Shown: one piece after another, positions 1-4,727 of the stretch
Layout of the letters: the number at the start of each line of letters is the position of its first letter
Numbering within the stretch: position 1 is the stretch's first letter
Program-made: the position numbers and the translations under genes
Notes under the pieces: model-generated
The model's database searches: none
What the model was told of the DNA's origin: nothing
Seen by the model: the letters and a program-made list of their open reading frames with translations, nothing else
Source of the DNA: Candidatus Nanohalarchaeota archaeon
Lineage (GTDB): Archaea > EX4484-52 > B79-G9
Length of the DNA: 13,311 nt
Assembly (NCBI GenBank): GCA_030594795.1
Contig: JAUVEK010000025.1
Span: forward strand, 1 to 13,311
Reading direction: 5' to 3'

Positions 1-110
1 GTGTAGAGAGGGATTTATACAGCTATGTGGGCGAGACTATCGAGGAATTGGGGGATATGCGTGCTGATTTTGTTGAGTTCTTGAAGCACGAAAACAGGAT
101 AATCTCTTAA
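1..110 (+). CDS. C-terminal fragment of an unidentified protein
   Basis: The window opens inside a reading frame (codons from base 3) that stays open for 35 residues and stops with TAA at 108-110. The visible tail is acidic and probably helical, with the segment ETIEELGDMRADFVEFLKHE near the end. This would suit a coiled coil or a small helical regulator. No family can be named from so short a piece. The frame has normal amino-acid composition and ends just before a promoter-like sequence for the next gene, so I take it as a real gene end rather than chance. Confidence 0.5.
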   Translation, partial: VERDLYSYVGETIEELGDMRADFVEFLKHENRIIS

Positions 111-116
111 TATACT
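107..116 (+). promoter_or_regulatory. TATA-like promoter of the membrane protein gene
   Basis: The stretch TTAATATACT overlaps the stop codon of the preceding gene and is centred about 29 bases before the ATG at 141. That is the archaeal spacing for a transcript starting at or very near the start codon. No Shine-Dalgarno sequence precedes 141, which fits a leaderless mRNA. Confidence 0.4.
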
Positions 117-140
117 ATATGATGCTTTGAAGTGACGATA

Positions 141-839
141 ATGGATGACATCAAGAACTTTTTAGAAAATGAAAGTAAATTTCTTACAGTAATTGGCATT
201 TTTGCTATTTTTGTAACACTTGTAATTCAAATACCTTTTGACCCCACTGAACAAAAAACATATCAATTAGGGGAACAGGAAATAACGATTACCCTTCCAA
301 GTGCTGTTAATCAAAATATTCGAACTATTCAAGGTTCGGTGATATTTTTATTCGTTTTGCTAATTATTATATTTTGTGTTCGATGTTTTAAATCAGCTCT
401 TGAATCTTCTTCCCATATATTTCTAATATTTGCGCTTATATCATTACAATCTTTATTTCTCTTGCTAATATTGTTCCTTCGTAGATATGATTATCTTTTT
501 TTTTCCATTCTGAGTCCGATCATATTATTTAGCATGTGTATTTTAGGAATGAAGGTTCAAGATTATCTTATTAGTAAATTTCGAATGATTTCTTTTGTAT
601 TTGCAGTAGTTGCATTGATTTTGTTATTTTTGATATACCTTAATCCTTTCGATATGATCCGTAAAATTGCACTCTTTTTATTTGATATATTTATATATGT
701 TTTTGATGAATCAAATGTAGATGTAGTTATCGATTACTTGTTGGATATCTTTGGATTAATCTTAAAAGGCATTTCATATGGGGTTCTCATTAGCACACTA
801 ACGAAGTATAAAAAGATGTTTAGTTCTAAGAATAAGTAG
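141..839 (+). CDS. Polytopic membrane protein, function unknown
   Basis: A 232-residue protein rich in Leu, Ile and Phe. About seven hydrophobic segments are visible, near residues 14-32, 66-83, 91-111, 116-136, 146-167, 171-187 and 195-217. A roughly 30-residue polar stretch between the first two looks extracytoplasmic. The C terminus is basic (KYKKMF and following). I see no catalytic or transport motif and do not recognise the family. I chose the ATG at 141 over an in-frame GTG at 132 because a TATA-like element lies about 29 bases upstream of 141 and there is no ribosome binding site. The gene is strongly AT-rich, unlike the core genes after 4,200, which suggests acquired DNA. The next small membrane gene follows closely on the same strand. 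Confidence 0.65.
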   Translation: MDDIKNFLENESKFLTVIGIFAIFVTLVIQIPFDPTEQKTYQLGEQEITITLPSAVNQNIRTIQGSVIFLFVLLIIIFCVRCFKSALESSSHIFLIFALISLQSLFLLLILFLRRYDYLFFSILSPIILFSMCILGMKVQDYLISKFRMISFVFAVVALILLFLIYLNPFDMIRKIALFLFDIFIYVFDESNVDVVIDYLLDIFGLILKGISYGVLISTLTKYKKMFSSKNK

Positions 840-893
840 TTGAAATTGAACAATACAATCGATAAAGTCAATAATGATAAATATACAAATATA

Positions 894-1079
894 ATGATTC
901 TGCGCCATTATACATCTATGAACCCTCGCACGTTGGCATTCTACGGTGCAATCATCTCATATAGCGGTGCGTTGGTCAGTTATTATGCAGGTCAGTATGA
1001 AATGATGCTTATTCTGGTGGTTCTGGGTGTGGTGAATATGTGTCGGTGGTCTAAGCTGCGCAGCCAGTCAAAGCACTAA
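894..1079 (+). CDS. Small two-helix membrane protein
   Basis: A 61-residue protein from the ATG at 894. Two hydrophobic segments are visible: TLAFYGAIISYSGALVSYY and, after a short polar turn, MMLILVVLGVVNM. A basic tail (RWSKLRSQSKH) follows. The open frame reaches back to a TTG at 840 directly after the preceding stop, but that extension is Asn/Lys-rich and poor in protein character. The ATG at 918, giving a protein beginning MNPRTLAF, is another good candidate start. No Shine-Dalgarno helps decide. The function is unknown. It follows another membrane protein on the same strand, so the two may be co-transcribed. Its stop codon overlaps the stop of a possible minus-strand small gene. Confidence 0.5.
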   Translation: MILRHYTSMNPRTLAFYGAIISYSGALVSYYAGQYEMMLILVVLGVVNMCRWSKLRSQSKH

Positions 1080-1168
1080 TCATTCTTCCGCATCATCCGC
1101 CTCGAAATGAAATAGAAAGCAAAGAATATCACAATGGTTTCGATGGCAACCGATATAATTTCATACAT
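1076..1168 (-). CDS. Possible 30-residue single-helix membrane peptide
   Basis: On the minus strand an ATG at 1168-1166 opens a 30-codon frame encoding MYEIISVAIETIVIFFAFYF followed by ISRRMMRKND. This is one clean hydrophobic helix followed by a basic, positive-inside tail. It stops with TAG at 1078-1076, sharing two bases with the TAA of the convergent plus-strand gene. An AT-rich stretch about 29 bases upstream (forward 1190-1203) could be a TATA box for a leaderless message. There is no ribosome binding site. The frame is short enough to be chance; the helix-plus-basic-tail design is the main argument for it. Confidence 0.3.
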   Translation of the reverse strand: MYEIISVAIETIVIFFAFYFISRRMMRKND

Positions 1169-1214
1169 CTGGAATGGGTGAGATTGAAGCATAAAGATTT
1201 ATTGGCAACAATAA

Positions 1215-1222
1215 GATATAAA
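1215..1222 (+). promoter_or_regulatory. TATA-like promoter of the 47-residue cysteine protein gene
   Basis: GATATAAAG preceded by a purine-rich stretch (ACAATAA) is centred about 28 bases upstream of the ATG at 1246. This is the spacing expected for a leaderless archaeal transcript, and no Shine-Dalgarno is present. Confidence 0.35.
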
Positions 1223-1245
1223 GATTATTCTCCGATAATAAACTG

Positions 1246-1389
1246 ATGCCCGAAGATAAGAATAAGTGCAAGTATCTGGATTATATTATGGAAGATATAC
1301 CTATCTGCAAGCATCCGAAATGGAAGAACCGTCCTGGTGATGCGCCATGCATCGAAGAAACGATAGGTGCTGTATGTAATTCAAAATAA
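1246..1389 (+). CDS. Small four-cysteine protein, function unknown
   Basis: A 47-residue open frame from ATG 1246 to TAA 1387. It has four cysteines (residues 8, 21, 35 and 44) and a charged, non-hydrophobic composition, with segments such as CKYLDYIMEDIPICKHPKW and CIEETIGAVC. The codon choice looks like real coding sequence. The cysteine spacing (x12, x13, x8) could bind a metal or form two disulfides, but there is no export signal, so metal binding or a cytoplasmic redox role is more likely. The frame is open for a further eight codons upstream of the ATG, so a remnant of a longer gene is possible. A well-placed TATA-like element argues for an independent leaderless gene. I do not recognise the family. 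Confidence 0.45.
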   Translation: MPEDKNKCKYLDYIMEDIPICKHPKWKNRPGDAPCIEETIGAVCNSK

Positions 1390-1403
1390 AGCAGATGATT
1401 GAC

Positions 1404-1419
1404 AAACAAACTTTATATA
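1404..1419 (+). promoter_or_regulatory. Promoter (BRE/TATA) of the toxin-antitoxin-like operon
   Basis: A purine-rich BRE-like stretch (AAACAAA, 1404-1410) is followed by CTTTATATAG, close to the archaeal TATA consensus. Initiation would fall near 1440, leaving an untranslated leader of about 105 bases. That leader contains a tandem octamer array and then a strong ribosome binding site. A second weaker TATA-like stretch (ATTATATTTAT) lies at 1506-1516. Confidence 0.55.
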
Positions 1420-1452
1420 GGGGTTACAAACATAGTATCATATGTTGCATGA

Positions 1453-1476
1453 GCATATAAGCATATAACTGTATAA
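1453..1476 (+). repeat. Three tandem octamers, possible operator
   Basis: GCATATAA at 1453-1460 is followed directly by an identical copy at 1461-1468 and by a degenerate copy, CTGTATAA, at 1469-1476. The array begins just after the predicted transcription start of the 1549-2661 operon. That position suits an operator bound by a repressor made by the operon itself. It could also be low-complexity AT-rich sequence. Confidence 0.4.
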
Positions 1477-1530
1477 GCGTATTAATTCATTGGAACAAAC
1501 GGGATTATTATATTTATCGAAAGATAAATT

Positions 1531-1540
1531 AGGAGAGGAG
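1531..1540 (+). promoter_or_regulatory. Strong Shine-Dalgarno for the first operon gene
   Basis: AGGAGAGGAG, a double GGAG, ends eight bases before the ATG at 1549. This fixes the start of the operon's first gene. It contrasts with the apparently leaderless small genes upstream. Confidence 0.7.
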
Positions 1541-1548
1541 TGTGAAGA

Positions 1549-2013
1549 ATGAATCCATTGACTTTAGCTGGTTTGCTAAAAAGAACATATAACACATTCT
1601 CTATGGCTACTTTTGATAATAGATTAAAACTACAAAAATACATATATCTTCTTCAAGCATACGGCTTAAATTTGGGTTACGTTCATGGCTTATACTTGCG
1701 TGGTCCATATTGTACTGAATTAACAAAAGACGCATTTCAGATTGAAGATTATCCAAAGTCTGAAAAAGTTGAATTTCGGGACAAGGATGCAGAAGCTAAA
1801 TTCGTTAAATTTCTTAAATTTATAAAACCACACAAGGATGACATAGAATGGCTAGAGATTGCGGGAAGTTTACACATATACAAAGAGATATATCACTCAA
1901 ATAAGAAAGAACTGTTGGTTAAATGCGTCAAAAGTAAGAATGAAACTTTTGCCTCAAAAGAGGAAAGAATTATAGAGGTATATAATGAGTTAGTATCCAA
2001 TGGGGTGTTATAA
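1549..2013 (+). CDS. YwgA/DUF4065 (Panacea/SocA)-like protein, possible antitoxin
   Basis: A 154-residue, fully soluble protein. The signature of the YwgA/DUF4065 fold is visible: a helix with RLKLQKYIYLLQ at residues 25-36, then LYLRGPYCTEL at 48-58. In the family these correspond to the 'kLqKlvYl' helix and the 'Y.yGPyS' turn. Family members are often the antitoxin half of toxin-antitoxin pairs or protease adaptors; that role here is inferred from the neighbours. It is the first gene of a three-gene operon whose stop TAA abuts the ATG of the second gene with no spacing, so translation is almost certainly coupled. The base composition is markedly AT-rich. The domain assignment rests on motif recognition only. 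Confidence 0.6.
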   Translation: MNPLTLAGLLKRTYNTFSMATFDNRLKLQKYIYLLQAYGLNLGYVHGLYLRGPYCTELTKDAFQIEDYPKSEKVEFRDKDAEAKFVKFLKFIKPHKDDIEWLEIAGSLHIYKEIYHSNKKELLVKCVKSKNETFASKEERIIEVYNELVSNGVL

Positions 2014-2244
2014 ATGGTTGGAGATTTAAAATTAATACTTGATACATCAAAAGCAGATAGTAAAGAAGTTCATACATCATTGATAAAAACAGAGAAAAAA
2101 CTACGTGATGAATATATTGGTTCTGCTGTTTTCTCTATGGTGATTGATGCGACAACGAAGAAATCCAATATTTATGAAATACCTATTAAAAAAATGTCAA
2201 GACCGAAAAGAATTTACATTCGTTTTAAGCGAAAGGGGAAGTAA
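2014..2244 (+). CDS. Small unknown protein in the toxin-antitoxin-like operon
   Basis: A 76-residue protein with a helical, charged first half (residues 1-40) and a short beta-like stretch (AVFSMVIDATTKKSNIYEIP). It ends in a very basic tail (KKMSRPKRIYIRFKRKGK). The tail suggests binding to nucleic acid or to an acidic partner. It begins directly after the stop of the first gene and ends directly before the ATG of the third (TAAATG at both joints), so the three products are probably made in fixed ratio and may form one complex. It could be a DNA-binding or neutralising subunit of the module. I do not recognise the family. Confidence 0.6.
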   Translation: MVGDLKLILDTSKADSKEVHTSLIKTEKKLRDEYIGSAVFSMVIDATTKKSNIYEIPIKKMSRPKRIYIRFKRKGK

Positions 2245-2661
2245 ATGGGGTATGAGCCACATAAAATGGAAATTTGCAAATATAAATGTACTACTAATGG
2301 ACACACTAATGAAAGTGAGTCCGATAAACCACATTATTTTATCATCTTATCTTCCAAAGATTACAATCATTGGTCAAATTGTATAACTGTATTGCCGTTG
2401 ACAACTCAAAGACGTAATAATTATAACAATTATGTGGAAGGATTAGCGCCTGAGAATGTTAAAGAAAATCGTTTGTCAGACATAAGAAAAACCAATGTAT
2501 TATGTGATCGGCCTTGTAGGGTAAGGAAATCAGATAATTCTGATGGAAAAAAATATGGTGCTTTAAGATATAAGACATTTAAAAAAATTGTAGAGAAAGT
2601 AAAGTGTTTTATGGAAGAAGACAATTCCTGTGATTTTACACCCGATAATTTCAGTGGATGA
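2245..2661 (+). CDS. PemK/MazF-like protein, putative toxin
   Basis: A 138-residue protein with the layout of the PemK/MazF endoribonuclease fold. After a 28-residue N-terminal extension with a C-x3-C pair come strand HYFIILSS (30-37), strand ITVLPLTTQRR (47-57), the segment SDIRKTNVLCDRPCRVRK (78-95) and the closing helix YKTFKKIVEKVKCF (109-122). These match the family's 'h.vivls', 'vlPlTs' and 's.v.cDq.rti' strands. MazF-type toxins cleave RNA in the cytoplasm. The RNase activity here is inferred, since the usual catalytic arginine position is only approximately matched (R89/R92). The family is normally about 110-120 residues, so the extension is unusual. It is the last gene of the operon, with its ATG abutting the preceding stop and a GGGGAAG sequence just upstream as a ribosome binding site. 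Confidence 0.55.
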   Translation: MGYEPHKMEICKYKCTTNGHTNESESDKPHYFIILSSKDYNHWSNCITVLPLTTQRRNNYNNYVEGLAPENVKENRLSDIRKTNVLCDRPCRVRKSDNSDGKKYGALRYKTFKKIVEKVKCFMEEDNSCDFTPDNFSG

Positions 2662-2756
2662 TTTATTAGTAGTAGACGGAACTTCTCCAAGCCTATGCCA
2701 ATCCTTATCTGTTAAAGTTAAAGTCGACTCATATACGCTCTAAATTTTTGCCAAAC

Positions 2757-2780
2757 TGTTTTTTTCTTTTCCCTTTTTTT
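2757..2780 (+). terminator. T-rich tract, likely terminator of the operon
   Basis: About 95 bases after the operon's last stop, the plus strand runs CTGTTTTTTTC and then TTTTCCCTTTTTTT. Runs of T on the coding strand are sufficient for archaeal termination. No stem-loop precedes it. Confidence 0.45.
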
Positions 2781-2785
2781 AACCA

Positions 2786-2962
2786 TTATTCTACCCTCGA
2801 AGGATACTCTAGCATTTTCGAAATTATTACAGGAGTTGATGCGCCAATCCATATGGCTTGAAATGGACTGTTCGCCATTAGAGCGATAGCCATTAACCCT
2901 CCACAAACTACAACCAATAAGGAAAAGAAAAAGATATAGAGGAGATGAATAGAATTTTCCAT
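2786..2962 (-). CDS. Small two-helix membrane protein, possibly 5'-frameshifted
   Basis: On the minus strand the ATG at 2962 opens a 58-residue frame encoding two hydrophobic helices: LLYIFFFSLLVVVCGGL, and after a polar turn, AIWIGASTPVIISKMLEY. A purine-rich AAGAGAAG sits directly before the ATG. The overlapping minus frame starting at 2990 begins with a plausible soluble N terminus (RIHKILREDGKFYSSPLYL) but becomes unconvincing after the hydrophobic stretch. The two frames read best when joined near 2900-2930. The intact ancestor may therefore have been a protein of about 70-85 residues now broken by a one-base insertion, real or a sequencing error. The function is unknown. It is on the opposite strand to its neighbours and its downstream side faces the operon terminator. 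Confidence 0.4.
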   Translation of the reverse strand: MENSIHLLYIFFFSLLVVVCGGLMAIALMANSPFQAIWIGASTPVIISKMLEYPSRVE

Positions 2963-3306
2963 CTTCTCTTAATATTTTGTGAATACGCACAACTTCTGGA
3001 GCACATCCACCAAAACACCCCCCATAAAAAGACGATATATGCTGAACTTTTGTGTTTTTTTGCCTAAAAATTGTGCAAAGGAGTCAGAGTAGGTCGTTTT
3101 TGGTATGCTTTATCGCCACACATATTGTTCTGACACTATCGACAACAACAGTGTATATTGGCTCAAACGCAAAAGTCTATTTGAATAGGAGTATATAAAT
3201 GGTTAGTCAATCGTTTTTTGCATAAATCAATAAAATAGCTTTAAAATTCATAACAAAAAATTAACATCAAAGCATAACAACATTTTTATTTTTAAGTCAC
3301 TAGATA
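2963..3306. other. AT-rich intergenic region with promoter-like elements
   Basis: No convincing gene lies here beyond the possible N-terminal extension of the minus-strand membrane protein (to about 2990). TATA-like stretches are ATATAT at 3034-3040, which could serve the minus strand, and GTATATAAAT at 3191-3200, which could serve the plus strand. A T/A-rich ATTTTTATTTTTA at about 3281-3293 lies roughly 26 bases before the ATG at 3313. No stable hairpin or tRNA was found by eye. Confidence 0.4.
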
Positions 3307-4125
3307 ATGATTATGCAACTATCAGAAGAAATGAGACAAAAAGTCAGAAAGGAAGTAAAGAGAGGCACATCCAGATACAATGTAGCTGAAGAGATGGGCA
3401 TTTGTCCACGTACAGTATATAAACTAACAGCCGACCTTCCAAAACGCAAACTGAAACGGCTAACAGAAAAAACAAAGAGGGAAATCAGAAAAAAAGTGAA
3501 ACAGGGCGTGCCTAGACCCGAAGTTGCCAAAGAGTTAGGCGTCGCTCATCCGACAGTTGTTGAGGTGACTGGTGATATGCCTAAGCAGACGGGACACACA
3601 GGCATCCGGGGCTTGACCTTGAAAATCTTACAAACATTGCTGAGGGACGGTTATTCTATACCACCAACAGGATTATCTAGTACGACCGCAAGATACCGTT
3701 CATTGAGTAAATATATCCCCCTTAAACGGGTTCAGATAAGGGGTTTGGTCATGTATTTCCTTGAAGGCCGAGAAAAAGAAGCATTTCAGGCATTCATGAA
3801 TCGGGGAAGAAATAAAGTGATCAGTTACCACAAATTAGATTCTATCATGTCTTTATTTAATCTTTCAAAAAAGGAGAAGCGGGCGATAAAGGTTGGTAAA
3901 CTTCCTGTGGAAAATAATCTGATTAAAAAGATAAAATCTAAAAAACGTGGTCTTCAGACAACGCTTTCTGATTTCATTGGTAGATTTTTACCTTCGGAAG
4001 TACTGAAATTTGGTGTATGCCCTCACCGGGAATTTCGCGCGCTTTGCAGATGTTTGTGCGTCTCGAACCCGGGCCACAGCCTCCGCAAGGCCATATCTTA
4101 TCCGCTGGACTATGAGGGCATATGA
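3307..4125 (+). CDS. Tandem helix-turn-helix protein reading antisense through a tRNA gene
   Basis: A 272-residue protein beginning with two copies of a roughly 45-residue helix-turn-helix unit: residues 5-47 (VAEEMGICPRTVYKLTADLP) and 52-94 (VAKELGVAHPTVVEVTGDMP). The aligned copies share the leading (L)xE..R..VR..VK.G. pattern. Such units bind DNA in resolvases, transposases and their regulators. Residues 100-235 are basic and helical and I do not recognise them; no catalytic residues of a recombinase are visible. From residue 238 the frame runs antisense through the whole tRNA-Arg gene, so the last 35 residues are tRNA complement and probably not part of the ancestral protein. The start may be ATG 3307 or ATG 3313; there is no Shine-Dalgarno. 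It may be a regulator or the DNA-binding part of an integrated element, truncated at the tRNA junction. Confidence 0.6.
   Translation: MIMQLSEEMRQKVRKEVKRGTSRYNVAEEMGICPRTVYKLTADLPKRKLKRLTEKTKREIRKKVKQGVPRPEVAKELGVAHPTVVEVTGDMPKQTGHTGIRGLTLKILQTLLRDGYSIPPTGLSSTTARYRSLSKYIPLKRVQIRGLVMYFLEGREKEAFQAFMNRGRNKVISYHKLDSIMSLFNLSKKEKRAIKVGKLPVENNLIKKIKSKKRGLQTTLSDFIGRFLPSEVLKFGVCPHREFRALCRCLCVSNPGHSLRKAISYPLDYEGI
4018..4119 (-). tRNA. tRNA-Arg (anticodon GCG) with a T-loop intron
   Basis: Read on the minus strand, the gene begins GCCCTCA and ends TGAGGGC plus discriminator A; CCA is not encoded. It has T8, a D-arm with A14, G18G19 and A21, and an anticodon stem TGGCC/GGCTG around loop TTGCGGA, which gives T33 and anticodon GCG. 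A four-base variable region follows, then T-stem CCGGG/CCCGG. The T-loop is interrupted by 30 bases (4032-4061). Removing them gives TTCGAGT, a 7-base loop with the invariant T54, T55, C56 and A58, and a mature length of 72. The D-stem has a C13/A22 mismatch and the anticodon stem has two G-U wobbles, so the fold is slightly weak. The arms, conserved bases and length all agree. The 3' end faces the AT-rich accessory block at 1-4017. A TATA element lies 27-35 bases upstream. Confidence 0.9.
4032..4061 (-). other. 30-base archaeal tRNA intron at position 59/60
   Basis: On the minus strand the flanks and intron form a textbook bulge-helix-bulge. The T-stem CCGGG/CCCGG is the outer helix. TTCG pairs with CGAA as the four-base central helix. 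AGA is the 5' three-base bulge and ATT the 3' three-base bulge. CGC pairs with GCG as the inner helix. Cutting each bulge after its second base, as archaeal tRNA endonucleases do, joins TTCGAG to T and rebuilds a normal T-loop. Such noncanonical positions are mainly known from Thermoproteales and are cut by endonucleases of relaxed specificity. Confidence 0.85.
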
Positions 4126-4145
4126 AAGCAAGTGTATTGGCAAAG

Positions 4146-4154
4146 TTTATAAAG
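4146..4154. promoter_or_regulatory. Palindromic TATA box between tRNA-Arg and the zinc-ribbon gene
   Basis: The core TTTATAAA reads the same on both strands. On the minus strand it sits 27-35 bases before the tRNA 5' end, preceded by a BRE-like CCTAAACC. On the plus strand it is preceded by GGCAAAG and would start transcription near 4175-4180, ahead of the zinc-ribbon gene. It could serve either or both. Confidence 0.6.
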
Positions 4155-4212
4155 GTTTAGGGGGTATATTAACTAATTCCCGGAGTCAGGGAGTGGATAA
4201 ACGGTGAAGAAG

Positions 4213-4377
4213 ATGGATGAAATATGTTGTAATGGATGCGGATCGAGCATAGGTGCCGGAGAGCGCTCTGTCAAGTTCAAGTGCCCTGGCTGCGGCGCGG
4301 AAATTGTGCGGTGCAGCAAATGCAAGATTACCTCAAATAGGTATACGTGCAGAAAATGCGGTTTTGCTGGCCCGTGA
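4213..4377 (+). CDS. Zinc-ribbon RNA-binding protein (HVO_2753-like)
   Basis: A 54-residue protein with four CxxC-type knuckles: CNGC, CPGC, CSKC and CRKC. It ends in CGFAGP, the hallmark of this archaeal family (HVO_2753 type, about 55-60 residues). The eight cysteines should hold two zinc ions in a compact fold. Family members are thought to bind RNA and are nearly always encoded beside aEF1B, which is the case here, so a translation-linked role is inferred. I chose ATG 4213 because GGTGA, complementary to the archaeal 16S tail, lies five bases upstream. A GTG at 4204 would add three residues (MKK) but lacks such a site. The gene is too short for many gene callers. Confidence 0.85.
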   Translation: MDEICCNGCGSSIGAGERSVKFKCPGCGAEIVRCSKCKITSNRYTCRKCGFAGP

Positions 4378-4398
4378 AGCATTGAAGGGTGAAGTGTT

Positions 4399-4662
4399 AT
4401 GGGAAGGAATGTGCTTGCGACTTTCAGGGTAATGCCTGAGTCAGTGGATGTTGACCTGAAGGGAGTGGCATCGGGGATAAGAGAGCTTGGCATCGGCGAC
4501 ATAAAGGATATGAAAGAAGATGATATTGCTTTTGGCTTAAAGCAGCTTATTGTGCTTGTTCTTTTGCCTGATGAGGGCGGCGTCATCGAGAAGGTTGAGG
4601 AGAAGCTCCACACAATCGAAGGAGTCGATGATGCAGAGAATACCAATGTTACACTGGTGTGA
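4399..4662 (+). CDS. ef1b: Elongation factor 1-beta (aEF1B)
   Basis: An 87-residue protein, the normal length for archaeal EF1-beta. It has the typical start (VLATFRVMPESVDVDL), the middle segment DIAFGLKQLIVLVLLPDEGG and the closing beta strand after VDDAENTNVTLV. aEF1B is the guanine-nucleotide exchange factor that recycles EF1-alpha from its GDP to its GTP form during translation, in the cytoplasm. The ATG at 4399 has GGTGAAG six bases upstream. It follows the zinc-ribbon gene by 21 bases on the same strand, an arrangement conserved in many archaea, so the two are probably one transcript. A T-rich stretch after the stop (4673-4690) may end it. Confidence 0.95.
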   Translation: MGRNVLATFRVMPESVDVDLKGVASGIRELGIGDIKDMKEDDIAFGLKQLIVLVLLPDEGGVIEKVEEKLHTIEGVDDAENTNVTLV

Positions 4663-4688
4663 GTTGACAGCCCATTTTCTCTGGTTTT

Positions 4689-4708
4689 CCGAAAAAGACT
4701 TATCTTTA
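4689..4708 (+). promoter_or_regulatory. Promoter of the radical SAM gene (leaderless)
   Basis: A BRE-like CCGAAAAAG (4689-4697) is followed by a TATA-like CTTATCTTTA ending 20 bases before the ATG at 4728. No Shine-Dalgarno precedes that ATG (CTGTTTT ATG). Both points fit a leaderless message starting at or near 4728. Confidence 0.5.
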
Positions 4709-4727
4709 TTTGTTCTAAATCTGTTTT

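Noticed and set aside
2014..2386. An alternative plus-strand frame at 2144-2386 across the second and third operon genes
   Set aside because: It overlaps two well-supported genes joined by TAAATG junctions and has no start signal.
4018..4119. The C-terminal protein sequence across this stretch as a genuine cysteine-rich domain
   Set aside because: The apparent CRCLC cluster is just the antisense translation of the tRNA and its intron.
3307..4125. The helix-turn-helix gene as an SSV-type split integrase fragment
   Set aside because: The overlap with a tRNA recalls split integrases, but no Arg-His-Arg-Tyr recombinase motif is visible and two helix-turn-helix repeats are not typical of the N-terminal fragment.
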